Origin: an uncultured Bacteroides sp. | GTDB taxonomy: Bacteria; Bacteroidota; Bacteroidia; Bacteroidales; Bacteroidaceae | Assembly: GCA_902472795.1 (NCBI GenBank) | Contig: CABROZ010000075.1 | Coordinates: 1-10,994 of the forward strand | Length of the DNA: 10,994 bases | Direction of reading: 5' to 3' | Position numbers and translations under genes: made by a program | The notes under the pieces: generated by a model | Told to the model about the DNA's origin: nothing | Databases searched by the model: none | What the model saw: the letters and a program-made list of their open reading frames with translations, nothing else | Shown: positions 1 through 7,116 of the stretch, piece by piece | How the letters are laid out: every line of letters begins with the position of its first letter | Position numbering within the stretch: position 1 is the first letter of the stretch

Positions 1-44
1 GCTCACGAGCCGTACAAGTGTTTTAGATAAGAGGTGTTTGTACC

Positions 45-1220
45 TTATTTCCGGCTGAGTTCGTCGTGGACTACAGCCATCATTCCTTCGACCTGGGCCA
101 GGGCCAGCATGCGTCCGTGGAAGGAGTATCCCGGATTGTAGCCTTTGGTTTCGTCGCCCAGCATGGTGCGTCCGTGGTCCACGCGCATGGGCAGTGCGGG
201 GTTCTCCTGTTCGAAGATGCGGATCAGGTCGATCAGATGTCCGCGTCCTTCGAGGTGCGAGCTTTCGATGAAGTTGCCGCCCGGCATGGCCTTTGTGCTG
301 CGCAGGTGGACAAAGTGGGTGCGCTTGGCAAACTTGCGGGCCAGTTCGCGGGTGTCGTTCTGCTCGCCTGCACTGAGCGAGCCGGCGCAAAAGGTCAGTC
401 CGTTGTGCGGATTGTCCACAGCTTGCAGGAACCATTCGATGTCGGCCTCGTCCGTCACAATGCGTGGCAGACCCAGCACCTGGAAGGGAGGGTCGTCGGG
501 GTGAACGCACATGTTGACTCCGTATTCGTCGCACACCGGCATAACGGCTGCCAGGAAGTAGCGCATGTTCTCGCGCAGGGCATCGCGGTCGATGCCTTTG
601 TACAAGGCCAGCAGGTTACGGAAGATGTTGACGGGGTTCTTGTCGCCTTCCTTGATGTTGCCGTTGACGAAGCCCTGTGTCTTGACGATGATGGTATCAA
701 TCAGTTCGTCCTTCTCGGCTTCGGTGATGGTTTTGTCTAATTCGGCCACCTTCTGTAACTCTTCGGCGGTGTAGTCGGCCTCGGCTCCTTCGCGTTGCAG
801 AATCTTGACGTCGAAGTAGGCAAAGCGGATGCGGTCGAAGTAAAGGGAAGAAGTTCCGTCGGCCCAGGGGTGTTGCAGGTCGGTGCGTATCCAGTCGATG
901 ACCGGCATGAAGTTGTAGCACACGGTCTTGATGCCGGCCTTGCCCAGATTGGCCAAGCTGACTTTGTAGTTTTCGATGAGTTGTTCCCGTTCGGGACCGG
1001 CGTATTTGATGGCCTCGCACACGGGCAGGCTTTCTACCACCGACCAGCGCAGGCCATGCGCTTCGATGTAACTTTTCAGGTCGTTGATGGCCTCTAAGGT
1101 CCAGATTTCACCGTTGGGCACATCGTGCAGAGCGGTGACAATACCTTCTACGCCGATCTGGCGCAGCATATCGAGCGTGATTTTGTCTTTCTTACCAAAC
1201 CATCTCCAGGTCTTTTCCAT
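45..1220 (-). CDS. uxuA: Mannonate dehydratase UxuA
   Basis: UxuA removes water from D-mannonate to give 2-keto-3-deoxy-D-gluconate in the cytoplasm, the third step of glucuronate catabolism after UxaC and UxuB. The 391-residue product has the usual length of the family (about 390-400) and no signal peptide. It begins MEKTWRWFGKKD and carries the family's conserved blocks: CVHPDDPP (238-245), FCAGSLSAGE (277-286), HFVHLRS (302-308) and RVDHGRTM (346-353). His240, Cys278, His305 and Asp348 are the likely divalent-metal ligands by analogy with known mannonate dehydratases. It is the last gene of the visible operon, 82 bases after the GH67 alpha-glucuronidase, which fits a role in consuming the glucuronic acid that enzyme releases. 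An exact TAnnTTTG box in the gap suggests it may also be transcribed separately. The ATG is the natural start because the family N-terminus begins there. Identification is very secure; the co-expression is inferred. Confidence 0.96.
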   Translation of the reverse strand: MEKTWRWFGKKDKITLDMLRQIGVEGIVTALHDVPNGEIWTLEAINDLKSYIEAHGLRWSVVESLPVCEAIKYAGPEREQLIENYKVSLANLGKAGIKTVCYNFMPVIDWIRTDLQHPWADGTSSLYFDRIRFAYFDVKILQREGAEADYTAEELQKVAELDKTITEAEKDELIDTIIVKTQGFVNGNIKEGDKNPVNIFRNLLALYKGIDRDALRENMRYFLAAVMPVCDEYGVNMCVHPDDPPFQVLGLPRIVTDEADIEWFLQAVDNPHNGLTFCAGSLSAGEQNDTRELARKFAKRTHFVHLRSTKAMPGGNFIESSHLEGRGHLIDLIRIFEQENPALPMRVDHGRTMLGDETKGYNPGYSFHGRMLALAQVEGMMAVVHDELSRK

Positions 1221-1253
1221 ACGATATACTATTGTTTTATGGGTTTAACGTTG

Positions 1254-1261
1254 CAAATATA
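1254..1261 (-). promoter_or_regulatory. Candidate Bacteroidetes -7 promoter box upstream of uxuA
   Basis: Read on the minus strand the sequence is TATATTTG, an exact match to the Bacteroidetes sigma-70 -7 consensus TAnnTTTG. It sits in the 82-base gap between the GH67 stop and the uxuA ATG, and would start transcription about 25-30 bases before the ATG. I do not see a good TTTG -33 element at the usual distance; the nearest candidate, CTTTAG, is too close. It may be a weak or activator-dependent internal promoter, or a chance match in AT-rich spacer DNA. Confidence 0.45.
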
Positions 1262-1302
1262 GTCACTGTTTTCTAAAGTCGCTCGTCTGAAGTCGGCTAA
1301 CT

Positions 1303-3336
1303 TTATCGGTTGCGGTTCAGCAGTTCGCCCGAAGGGCATTCGTAGTTGCTGATGCCGAGCTGTACCTTCTTCAGGTCGTCCAGTTCGTGTATGGGGCGTT
1401 CGATGTCGTAGGGTATGGGCATCTGCGAGAATTGCTGGAAGTAGAGCAGACAGGCATCTTTCCACCAGACGGCATCGCGTGCCTGGATTTTCAGGCGCGA
1501 CTGTACATCCTTGAAGCAGTCTGCATCGACAAACGCTTCGGCTTTGTCCCATGTCTTCTGGAACTCTTTGACCTGCTGCACGCCGGCGTCGTAGTGGCGG
1601 CACAATTCGTCCCAAAGGGTACGGCCGCTCTTCATCGTGTGCCCCCAGGGTACGTGGTGGAACCACAGCAGGTATTCTTCGGGACAGGTGGCGAGGTCGT
1701 TGTAGAGGCGGGCCAGCGAGTCGGGATATTGTGCTACGGCATTGCTGCCTGTCGAGCTGCGGTCGAAGCCGATGCCTTGTGCGTCGGCCTTGTGATAATA
1801 GCTCGGCAGCCAGTCGGCGCGCGCACCGGGCACCTGGCACCAGGGCTCGGGACCATAGTGGTGTCCCCAGGCAAATAGGTGATGCAGGCCAAGCGGCATC
1901 ATGTAGTCAACGACGGCTTCGCGGCTTTCGAGCATCATCTTCTTCAGGTCGGCATGAATCGGGCTGATGTCCGTTACTCCTTCCTTATAAATAGTTTGCT
2001 TCAGCCATTCGTCTGCAATCTCGTCGGAACCGAGTTGCGGATTCCATGCCAGACGGCCGAAGGCATACCAGTTGGCTTGCGCAAAGGGATGTCCGCACCA
2101 GTTGGCGTCCGTACCGATGTTGCTGACTCCGGCAATGGCTTTCAGCGAAGTGGCCGGTACAAAGCGGAAGAACTCTTCCCACATGGGAGCCAGATAGGCA
2201 ATGTGGTTGGAGTGTCCCAGATACTCCTGCGTAATCTGGAATTCGGCCATCAGGGGCGTATGCTCCATACTGCCGAACAGCGGGCTGTAGGGTTCGCGTG
2301 GCTGGAAATCGACCGGGCCGTTCTTGACCTGCACGATGACATTCGGGCGGAATTGTCCGTCCAATGGCTGGAATTCAAGATAAGCCTGCTTGGCACGGTC
2401 GGCATCCGAAGGACTGTAAACGAAAGCGCGCCACATGACGATGCCTTTATAAGGTTTCAGGGCATCGGCCAGCATGTTGGCACCTTCGGCATGCGTGCGT
2501 CCGAAGTCGCAAGGGCCGGGCTGCCCTTCGGAGTTGGCCTTCACTAAGAATCCGCCGAAGTCGGGGATCAGTTTGTAGATTTCTTTGGCTTTGTTTTTCC
2601 ACCAGCGGATGACTTCTTTGTCTAAAGGATCGGCGGTGGACAGGCTGTCGAGTACCATGGGCGAGGCAAAGTTGACGGACAGATATACCCGTATGCCATA
2701 CGGGCGGAAGACGTCGGCCAGGGCTTTTACCTTTTGCAGGTATTCGGCAGATAATATTTGTGGAGATGCGTTTACGTTGTTCAGCACCGTGCCGTTGATG
2801 CCGATGGAGGCATTGGCGCGTGCATAGGCTTCATAGCGGTCGGACAGAGTGTTGGGCAGTTCGTCCCAGTTCCAAAGTGATTTGCCGGCATATCCGCGTT
2901 CGATGGTGCCGTCCAGATTGTCCCAATGGTTGAGGATGCGGAGCTGATAGACAGGGTTTTCGATGATTTCGTTGTCTGTTTTCAGGTCGTTGCTCTGAAG
3001 GGCCTGTAATCGGAGCAGATGATAGGCTCCGTACAGAAGGCCGGTTTCGCCGGGCGAAGTAATGGTCAGTCCGTCCGAAGTGTGCCGGATGCGGAATCCG
3101 TCCTTGTCCAACTGCTTGTCTTTTTTCAGTTCAAGGGTTACAGGGGCTCCTTGCCATGCCTGTTGCAGTTCCCGGATAGCAAGGTCGATGGTCGCCGATT
3201 GCTTGCCGGCCGTCACCTGTGCATGGGCATTCCGGGGCTGCCGGAGCCACAGGCGGCTTCCGTCTTCGGCCATTAGACTGTTGGCAGAGCAGATGAACAG
3301 TGTCAGACAGATGAGAAGATAGATTTTTTGTTTCAT
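1303..3336 (-). CDS. aguA: GH67 xylan alpha-1,2-glucuronidase, secreted
   Basis: GH67 enzymes remove (4-O-methyl-)D-glucuronic acid from the non-reducing-end xylose of xylo-oligosaccharides by inversion. The 677-residue product starts with a hydrophobic signal peptide, likely cleaved after LMA (residue 23), so it should act in the periplasm. An N-terminal alpha/beta domain (about 28-125) is followed by the barrel and a helical C-terminal region, the normal single-family layout. The KANSEGQPGP block gives Glu270 as general acid; Asp343 (GPVDFQPREP) and Glu371 (QITQEYLG) are the likely base pair. The spacings, 73 and 101 residues, equal those of Glu292/Asp365/Glu393 in Cellvibrio japonicus GlcA67A. 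The substrate-binding block around 480-500 (GLHHLFAWGHHYGPEPW) is also typical. The gene lies 111 bases after GH43 and 82 before uxuA; its 5' gap contains a strong hairpin. LFIC near the start is not an acceptable lipobox, so a type I signal is preferred. Family is certain. Confidence 0.96.
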   Translation of the reverse strand: MKQKIYLLICLTLFICSANSLMAEDGSRLWLRQPRNAHAQVTAGKQSATIDLAIRELQQAWQGAPVTLELKKDKQLDKDGFRIRHTSDGLTITSPGETGLLYGAYHLLRLQALQSNDLKTDNEIIENPVYQLRILNHWDNLDGTIERGYAGKSLWNWDELPNTLSDRYEAYARANASIGINGTVLNNVNASPQILSAEYLQKVKALADVFRPYGIRVYLSVNFASPMVLDSLSTADPLDKEVIRWWKNKAKEIYKLIPDFGGFLVKANSEGQPGPCDFGRTHAEGANMLADALKPYKGIVMWRAFVYSPSDADRAKQAYLEFQPLDGQFRPNVIVQVKNGPVDFQPREPYSPLFGSMEHTPLMAEFQITQEYLGHSNHIAYLAPMWEEFFRFVPATSLKAIAGVSNIGTDANWCGHPFAQANWYAFGRLAWNPQLGSDEIADEWLKQTIYKEGVTDISPIHADLKKMMLESREAVVDYMMPLGLHHLFAWGHHYGPEPWCQVPGARADWLPSYYHKADAQGIGFDRSSTGSNAVAQYPDSLARLYNDLATCPEEYLLWFHHVPWGHTMKSGRTLWDELCRHYDAGVQQVKEFQKTWDKAEAFVDADCFKDVQSRLKIQARDAVWWKDACLLYFQQFSQMPIPYDIERPIHELDDLKKVQLGISNYECPSGELLNRNR

Positions 3337-3370
3337 GGTCTCGTAAGGTGATTTAGATTATTAAACAGAG

Positions 3371-3425
3371 AGTGCATAGCCTCTCGCGGTCATGGTTTCC
3401 GGATGACCGGTTGAAGTTATGCACT
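3371..3425 (-). promoter_or_regulatory. Two-tier inverted repeat / mRNA hairpin between GH43 and GH67
   Basis: Two nested perfect inverted repeats lie in the 111-base intergenic gap. The outer arms AGTGCATA (3371-3378) and TATGCACT (3418-3425) give 8 pairs; the inner arms CGGTCAT (3387-3393) and ATGACCG (3403-3409) give 7 pairs with a 9-base loop. In the minus-strand RNA the 8-base linkers can add about four further pairs (C-G, U-G, U-A, C-G), so nearly the whole 55 bases can fold into one rod. No long U-run follows; the next RNA bases are CUCUGUUUAAUAAUC, so it is not a classical intrinsic terminator. It may stabilise or delimit mRNA ends, attenuate GH67/uxuA expression, or be a small repeated element. 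The pairing is seen directly; function is inferred. Confidence 0.6.
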
Positions 3426-3447
3426 TCTTACTACATAGGACTATGTT

Positions 3448-4419
3448 TTATTCGCCTCCTCCGTCGATAGTCAGGATGCGGCCATTTTCGTCATATTCCA
3501 GTTCGCACACTTTCAGGCTGCGGAGCCATGATTTTCCGCCTGAAGGCACGCTGTCGTGATGGAACAGGTACCACTTGCCTTTGTATTCTACAATGGAGTG
3601 ATGGGTAGTCCAGCCAACAACAGGTGTCAGGATGACTCCCTGATAGGTGAAGGGGCCGTAAGGGTTGTCACCGATGGCATAGCACAGCATGTGAGTATCG
3701 CCGGTAGAATAGGAGAAGTAATACTTGCCATTGTACTTGTGCATCCAGCTGGCTTCGAAGAAGCGGTGCGGGTCGTTGGCTTTCAGCGGCTCGCCGTTCT
3801 CATCGACTACCAATACCGGACGGGGCTCTTCGGCAAATTGAAGCATGTCTTTGCTCAGCTTAACCACACGGCTTGGCAATGCAGGCTGGTCGCCTTCGGG
3901 CAGTTCGGGGATTTCCAAGGCTTTGTTGTCCTTGTAACGCTGGAGTTGTCCGCCCCAGATGCCGCCGAAATACATGTAATAGTCTTCGCCTTCTTTCAGT
4001 ACGGCAATGTCGATACTGTAGCTGCCGCGGATGGGATCGGGCTGGGGAATGAACGGGCCTTCGGGACGGTCGCCGATGGCTACACCGATACGGAAGATGT
4101 CTGTTTTGTCCTTCAGCGGGAAGTACAGGTAATATTTGCCGTCTTTTTCGGCTACATCGCTGTCCCACAGCTGGCGGCCAGCCCAGGGAATGTCGGCAAT
4201 GTCGAGTGCCTTGCCATGGTCGATGACTTCGCCATGCATGGGGTCGTCGGTCGAAAGTACGTGGCTGTCCTTCATCACATACTGGTCGCCGTTGTCATTT
4301 TCCACGTTGGCGCATTCCCAGTCGTGCGAAGGGTAAATGTAGATGCGGTCGTTGAAGACGTGCACCGATGGGTCGGCCATGTAGTCGGCCGGAAATAAGT
4401 ATCTCTTTTCTTTTTCCAT
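3448..4419 (-). CDS. xynB: GH43 beta-xylosidase / alpha-L-arabinofuranosidase, cytoplasmic
   Basis: A single-domain five-bladed beta-propeller glycosidase of 323 residues, expected to release xylose (or arabinose) from the ends of imported xylo-oligosaccharides by inversion. The GH43 catalytic triad is visible: base Asp16 in YMADPSVHVF, pKa-tuning Asp137 in SYSIDIAVL, and acid Glu222 in RFFEASWMHKYNGKYYFSYS. His273/His274 in WTTHHSIVEY match the conserved active-site histidine region. There is no signal peptide and the catalytic fold begins at once, so the protein should be cytoplasmic, unlike the GH10, GH67, esterase and GH35-like products of the same operon. Length and the lack of accessory domains fit subfamily-1-type GH43 enzymes such as Prevotella bryantii XynB. 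The start codon lies 19 bases after the GH10 stop, so translation is probably coupled. Xylosidase is preferred over arabinofuranosidase from context; sequence alone does not settle it. Confidence 0.92.
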   Translation of the reverse strand: MEKEKRYLFPADYMADPSVHVFNDRIYIYPSHDWECANVENDNGDQYVMKDSHVLSTDDPMHGEVIDHGKALDIADIPWAGRQLWDSDVAEKDGKYYLYFPLKDKTDIFRIGVAIGDRPEGPFIPQPDPIRGSYSIDIAVLKEGEDYYMYFGGIWGGQLQRYKDNKALEIPELPEGDQPALPSRVVKLSKDMLQFAEEPRPVLVVDENGEPLKANDPHRFFEASWMHKYNGKYYFSYSTGDTHMLCYAIGDNPYGPFTYQGVILTPVVGWTTHHSIVEYKGKWYLFHHDSVPSGGKSWLRSLKVCELEYDENGRILTIDGGGE

Positions 4420-4438
4420 AATGCGTTGTTTTTAAGGG

Positions 4439-5584
4439 TTATTTTGGTTGATTTTCAGTTTTCTTGTTTTCGTTTATCAGCTCTTTCAGGAAAGGCTTCA
4501 TCTCGTAGTTGCGGTCGAACAGCAGGGGATATTCCTTGCGTCCGCGTACCGGGAAATTGTTTTTCCACGAATCACCGTCAGTGACTCCCCAGGCAGTTAC
4601 ACGCTCTACGATGTCGGCATGTTTCAGGAAGAGGTTGAAGAATGCTTTCATGCGTGCGTTCCATACGGCGGATACCGAGTCGGGCAGAGCATCCGGATAA
4701 GGATTCATCGCTTTCCGGAAAGACACTGTATCCGAAATATTGGCACTCCGCTTCACGGTGGGCAGTGCACTCATGTCCCATTCCGTAATCATTACCTTTA
4801 CGCCGGTTCCTGCAAAGGCGAGCATACTTGTTTCGAAGTCTTCAATGGTAGGATAGTCCATACCCATGTGACCCTGCATGCCTACGGCGTCGATGCGCAG
4901 GCCTTTTGCTTTCAGCGAATTAACCAGTTTGACTACAGCATCACGACGTCCGGGGACATTCATTCCGTAATCGTTGTAATATAATTCGGCATTCGGGTCG
5001 GCTTCGTGTGCATACTGGAAAGCTAAAGGAATGAATTCTTCACCTAAGATTTCATAGAATTTGGTCTTTCGATAGGAACCGTCTTCCATTATGGCTTCAT
5101 TGACTACATCCCATCCTTTGATTTTTCCCTTGTATCGGGAAACAATGGTGGTGATGTGGTCTTTCATACGCTGTTTCAGAACCTCGGCCGATACGTTGTT
5201 TCCTTTCTGATCGACACAGAACCAGGGTGCAAGTTGCGAGTGCCAGATGAGGCAGTGTCCGATGATAGCCATGTTATTCTCTTGTCCAAACTTCACAAAT
5301 TGGTCGGCTTGTTCGAAGTTGTATCGGTCTTCTTCCGGATGGATGTTGGCACATTTCATGCAATTTTCGGCAACAATCGAATTGAAGTGCTTTTTGATGA
5401 TTTTGACTGAAGCTGTATCTCTGCCAGATGATTGGTACTCATTAATGGCTACACCTACTAAGAATTTGTCTCCGAAAGCATCTTTCAATGACGGTTCTTC
5501 CATTACACTTGCTTGTTTCCCATTGCCACAGGAAGCTAACAATACGGATGCGAACAGGGTTAAAATAACATGCGTTGTTTTCAT
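4439..5584 (-). CDS. xynA: GH10 endo-beta-1,4-xylanase, lipoprotein
   Basis: GH10 xylanases cut the beta-1,4-xylose backbone by retention, tolerating substituted xylan and short oligosaccharides. The 381-residue product has a lipoprotein signal with lipobox LASC (Cys19) and then one GH10 barrel with no carbohydrate-binding module. Visible family landmarks are HCLIWHSQLAPWF (110-122), acid/base Glu163 in WDVVNEA, AVGMQGHMG (233-241) with His239, and nucleophile Glu268 in MITEWDMSALP. The nucleophile motif reads ITEWD where many family members have ITELD. The residues after Cys19 (GNGKQASV) lack the acidic run of Bacteroidetes surface-export signals, which favours a periplasm-facing lipoprotein that trims imported oligosaccharides. 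It is 89 bases after the symporter gene and 19 before GH43. The ATG is supported by the signal peptide beginning MKTTHVIL. Family is certain; periplasmic placement is inferred. Confidence 0.96.
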   Translation of the reverse strand: MKTTHVILTLFASVLLASCGNGKQASVMEEPSLKDAFGDKFLVGVAINEYQSSGRDTASVKIIKKHFNSIVAENCMKCANIHPEEDRYNFEQADQFVKFGQENNMAIIGHCLIWHSQLAPWFCVDQKGNNVSAEVLKQRMKDHITTIVSRYKGKIKGWDVVNEAIMEDGSYRKTKFYEILGEEFIPLAFQYAHEADPNAELYYNDYGMNVPGRRDAVVKLVNSLKAKGLRIDAVGMQGHMGMDYPTIEDFETSMLAFAGTGVKVMITEWDMSALPTVKRSANISDTVSFRKAMNPYPDALPDSVSAVWNARMKAFFNLFLKHADIVERVTAWGVTDGDSWKNNFPVRGRKEYPLLFDRNYEMKPFLKELINENKKTENQPK

Positions 5585-5634
5585 GATACGGTAATTTTAT
5601 AAATTATATTATGTATGAATAAATAAAGTTTTCT

Positions 5635-5653
5635 GCTTTTCTGTGGAAAAAGC
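5635..5653 (-). other. Short imperfect hairpin between symporter and GH10 genes
   Basis: GCTTTTC (5635-5641) and GAAAAAGC (5646-5653) pair over 7 bases with one bulged A and a 4-base loop. In the minus-strand RNA it lies shortly after the symporter stop and is followed by AGAAAACUUUAUUUAUUC, which is AU-rich but has no clean U-run. It could be a weak partial terminator or a processing site within the 89-base gap. The stem is mostly A-U, so it may be nothing. Confidence 0.25.
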
Positions 5654-5673
5654 GGATTCCAATTATTTTAGTC

Positions 5674-7086
5674 TTATTTATGGCGTAATTCAATCTCTTT
5701 ATTGATTTTATCAATCTTTTCGTCAGTCAGTTCATACTTGGAAATGATGAACATCGCCAAGGCCAGCAGGATGGCAGGGATAACAGCCACTAACCAAAGG
5801 ATGCCTTGCTCGGCAAAAGGTGATTGGCTGACGGCATTTTCCTGGTCGAAACCTACATATGCCAAAACCAGTCCGGGAACTACACCTCCCAGTGCCATAC
5901 CTGCTTTGTAGAAGATACCGGTCAGGGCATTGACAATGCCCGATATGCGTTTCCCTGTGGTATATTCTCCGTATGAGATAACTTCAGGTACAAGTGCCCA
6001 CATATATCCGGTTGCTACGATGACTCCGGTCGATTTAACGAATTGTGCCACATAGACTAACCAGATCTGATCTTTTAAGGATGGAGTCATGGAGATGACG
6101 TAAAGCATGGCCATACCGATAATGGCGACGGACAGGAAGACGTTGAACATGGCTCGCTTTCCGATTTTTCGTTTGATCCAAGGAACAAGAGGCATGAAAA
6201 TGAAAGCCGGAATAGAACCTAATGCCATGAAGTTGGCCATCTGGTCGCTGGTTCCTTTTACATTATAAATCATATAATACGATCCGGCCGAGTTTCCTAC
6301 AGCCATCATGGCAAATGCAGTGATAAAGAAGAAGGCCAGTACACGTAGCGGTTTGTTACGCTTGAATTCTACCCACAAGTCGGATACTTTTACGTTCTCG
6401 GTCTCTTTGGCGTCCATAACGACACGCTCGCGACATTGGGTAAAACAGAAAATGAGTAAAGCCAAACCTATGATGCCATAAATTGTCATCGTAATGAACC
6501 AGGCATGTGCACTGGTCGTTGTATTGGTCAACCCGTCAGGTGATATGGAAGCTACAATTTTGGGAATACCATAGGCGACAGCCAAACCGCCTGTATTGGC
6601 CAGGAACATACGTACGCTGGTCAAGGTGGTGATTTCGTCTGTATCGCGAGTCAGAGAGGCGTTGAGTGCACCGTAAGGAACATTGATTAAGGTATAAAGC
6701 ATGGACAATCCTACGTATGTAATGTATGCATATACCAAAGAGCCTGAGAAACCGTTCCAAAAGCAAAGAATGGCAAAACCTGTAAGGGGAACTCCTGCCA
6801 ATACCAAGTAAGAACGGTATTTACCCAGCGGGGGATTGTGCTTGTCAACAAAGGCACCGACTAACGGATCCCATAATACATCGACCACCCGAACGATTAG
6901 AAACATAAATGCCGCCACTTCGGGTTTCAGACCATATACATTGGTATAAAAAAGCAGCAAGTACATGCATACTGTCTGATAAATAAGATTTTGGGCTAAG
7001 TCTCCCGAACCGAATCCTATGCGTTGAAGCCAGGATAGTTTGTAGAATCCTTTCGATTCTTCGTTTGTTTTTGTAATAGATTCCAT
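5674..7086 (-). CDS. GPH-family xylo-oligosaccharide:cation symporter
   Basis: A 470-residue inner-membrane protein of the glycoside-pentoside-hexuronide family (TC 2.A.2, MelB/XynT type), with about twelve hydrophobic segments and both ends probably cytoplasmic. Early family landmarks are LQRIGFGSGDLAQN (20-33), the VVDVLWDPLVGAFVDK block (67-82) and GKYRSYLV (88-95). Asp69 and Asp73 have the same four-residue spacing as cation-site Asp55/Asp59 of MelB, so Na+ or H+ coupling is likely. The middle cytoplasmic loop (about 225-250, KETENVKVSDLWVEFKRNKPLR) is also typical. From context the cargo is xylobiose/xylotriose or similar, feeding the cytoplasmic GH43 encoded two genes later; P. bryantii XynD occupies the same niche. 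It lies 30 bases after the esterase gene. Family assignment is secure. A glucuronide or free glucuronate cargo cannot be excluded, since the family name covers hexuronides and the operon also encodes GH67 and UxuA. Confidence 0.9.
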   Translation of the reverse strand: MESITKTNEESKGFYKLSWLQRIGFGSGDLAQNLIYQTVCMYLLLFYTNVYGLKPEVAAFMFLIVRVVDVLWDPLVGAFVDKHNPPLGKYRSYLVLAGVPLTGFAILCFWNGFSGSLVYAYITYVGLSMLYTLINVPYGALNASLTRDTDEITTLTSVRMFLANTGGLAVAYGIPKIVASISPDGLTNTTTSAHAWFITMTIYGIIGLALLIFCFTQCRERVVMDAKETENVKVSDLWVEFKRNKPLRVLAFFFITAFAMMAVGNSAGSYYMIYNVKGTSDQMANFMALGSIPAFIFMPLVPWIKRKIGKRAMFNVFLSVAIIGMAMLYVISMTPSLKDQIWLVYVAQFVKSTGVIVATGYMWALVPEVISYGEYTTGKRISGIVNALTGIFYKAGMALGGVVPGLVLAYVGFDQENAVSQSPFAEQGILWLVAVIPAILLALAMFIISKYELTDEKIDKINKEIELRHK

Positions 7087-7116
7087 AGATATTTATTTTT
7101 TTAGTATTTGCATTGT

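Noticed and set aside
1..44. Inverted repeat GTACAA (12-17) / TTGTAC (38-43) after uxuA as a transcription terminator
   Set aside because: Only six pairs with a 20-base loop and no U-run on the minus strand; the operon may continue past the edge, for example into uxuB.
66..740. Long plus-strand open frame (224 codons) opposite uxuA
   Set aside because: It is antisense to a secure uxuA and has no homology I recognise; similar long antisense frames oppose GH67 and GH43, as expected in codon-biased G+C-rich genes.
1229..1840. Minus-strand open frame of 203 codons ending in the uxuA leader
   Set aside because: It lies almost wholly inside the GH67 gene in another frame, is arginine-rich and low in recognisable motifs, and is a shadow of that high-G+C coding sequence.
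3556..4398. Plus-strand open frame of 280 codons opposite GH43
   Set aside because: It mirrors the GH43 gene codon for codon on the other strand. The composition is valine-rich in the way antisense frames are, and there is no promoter or known motif.
5585..5673. A separate promoter for the GH10 gene in the 89-base gap
   Set aside because: No CAAAnnTA (TAnnTTTG on the minus strand) occurs in the gap, so readthrough from upstream is the simpler reading.
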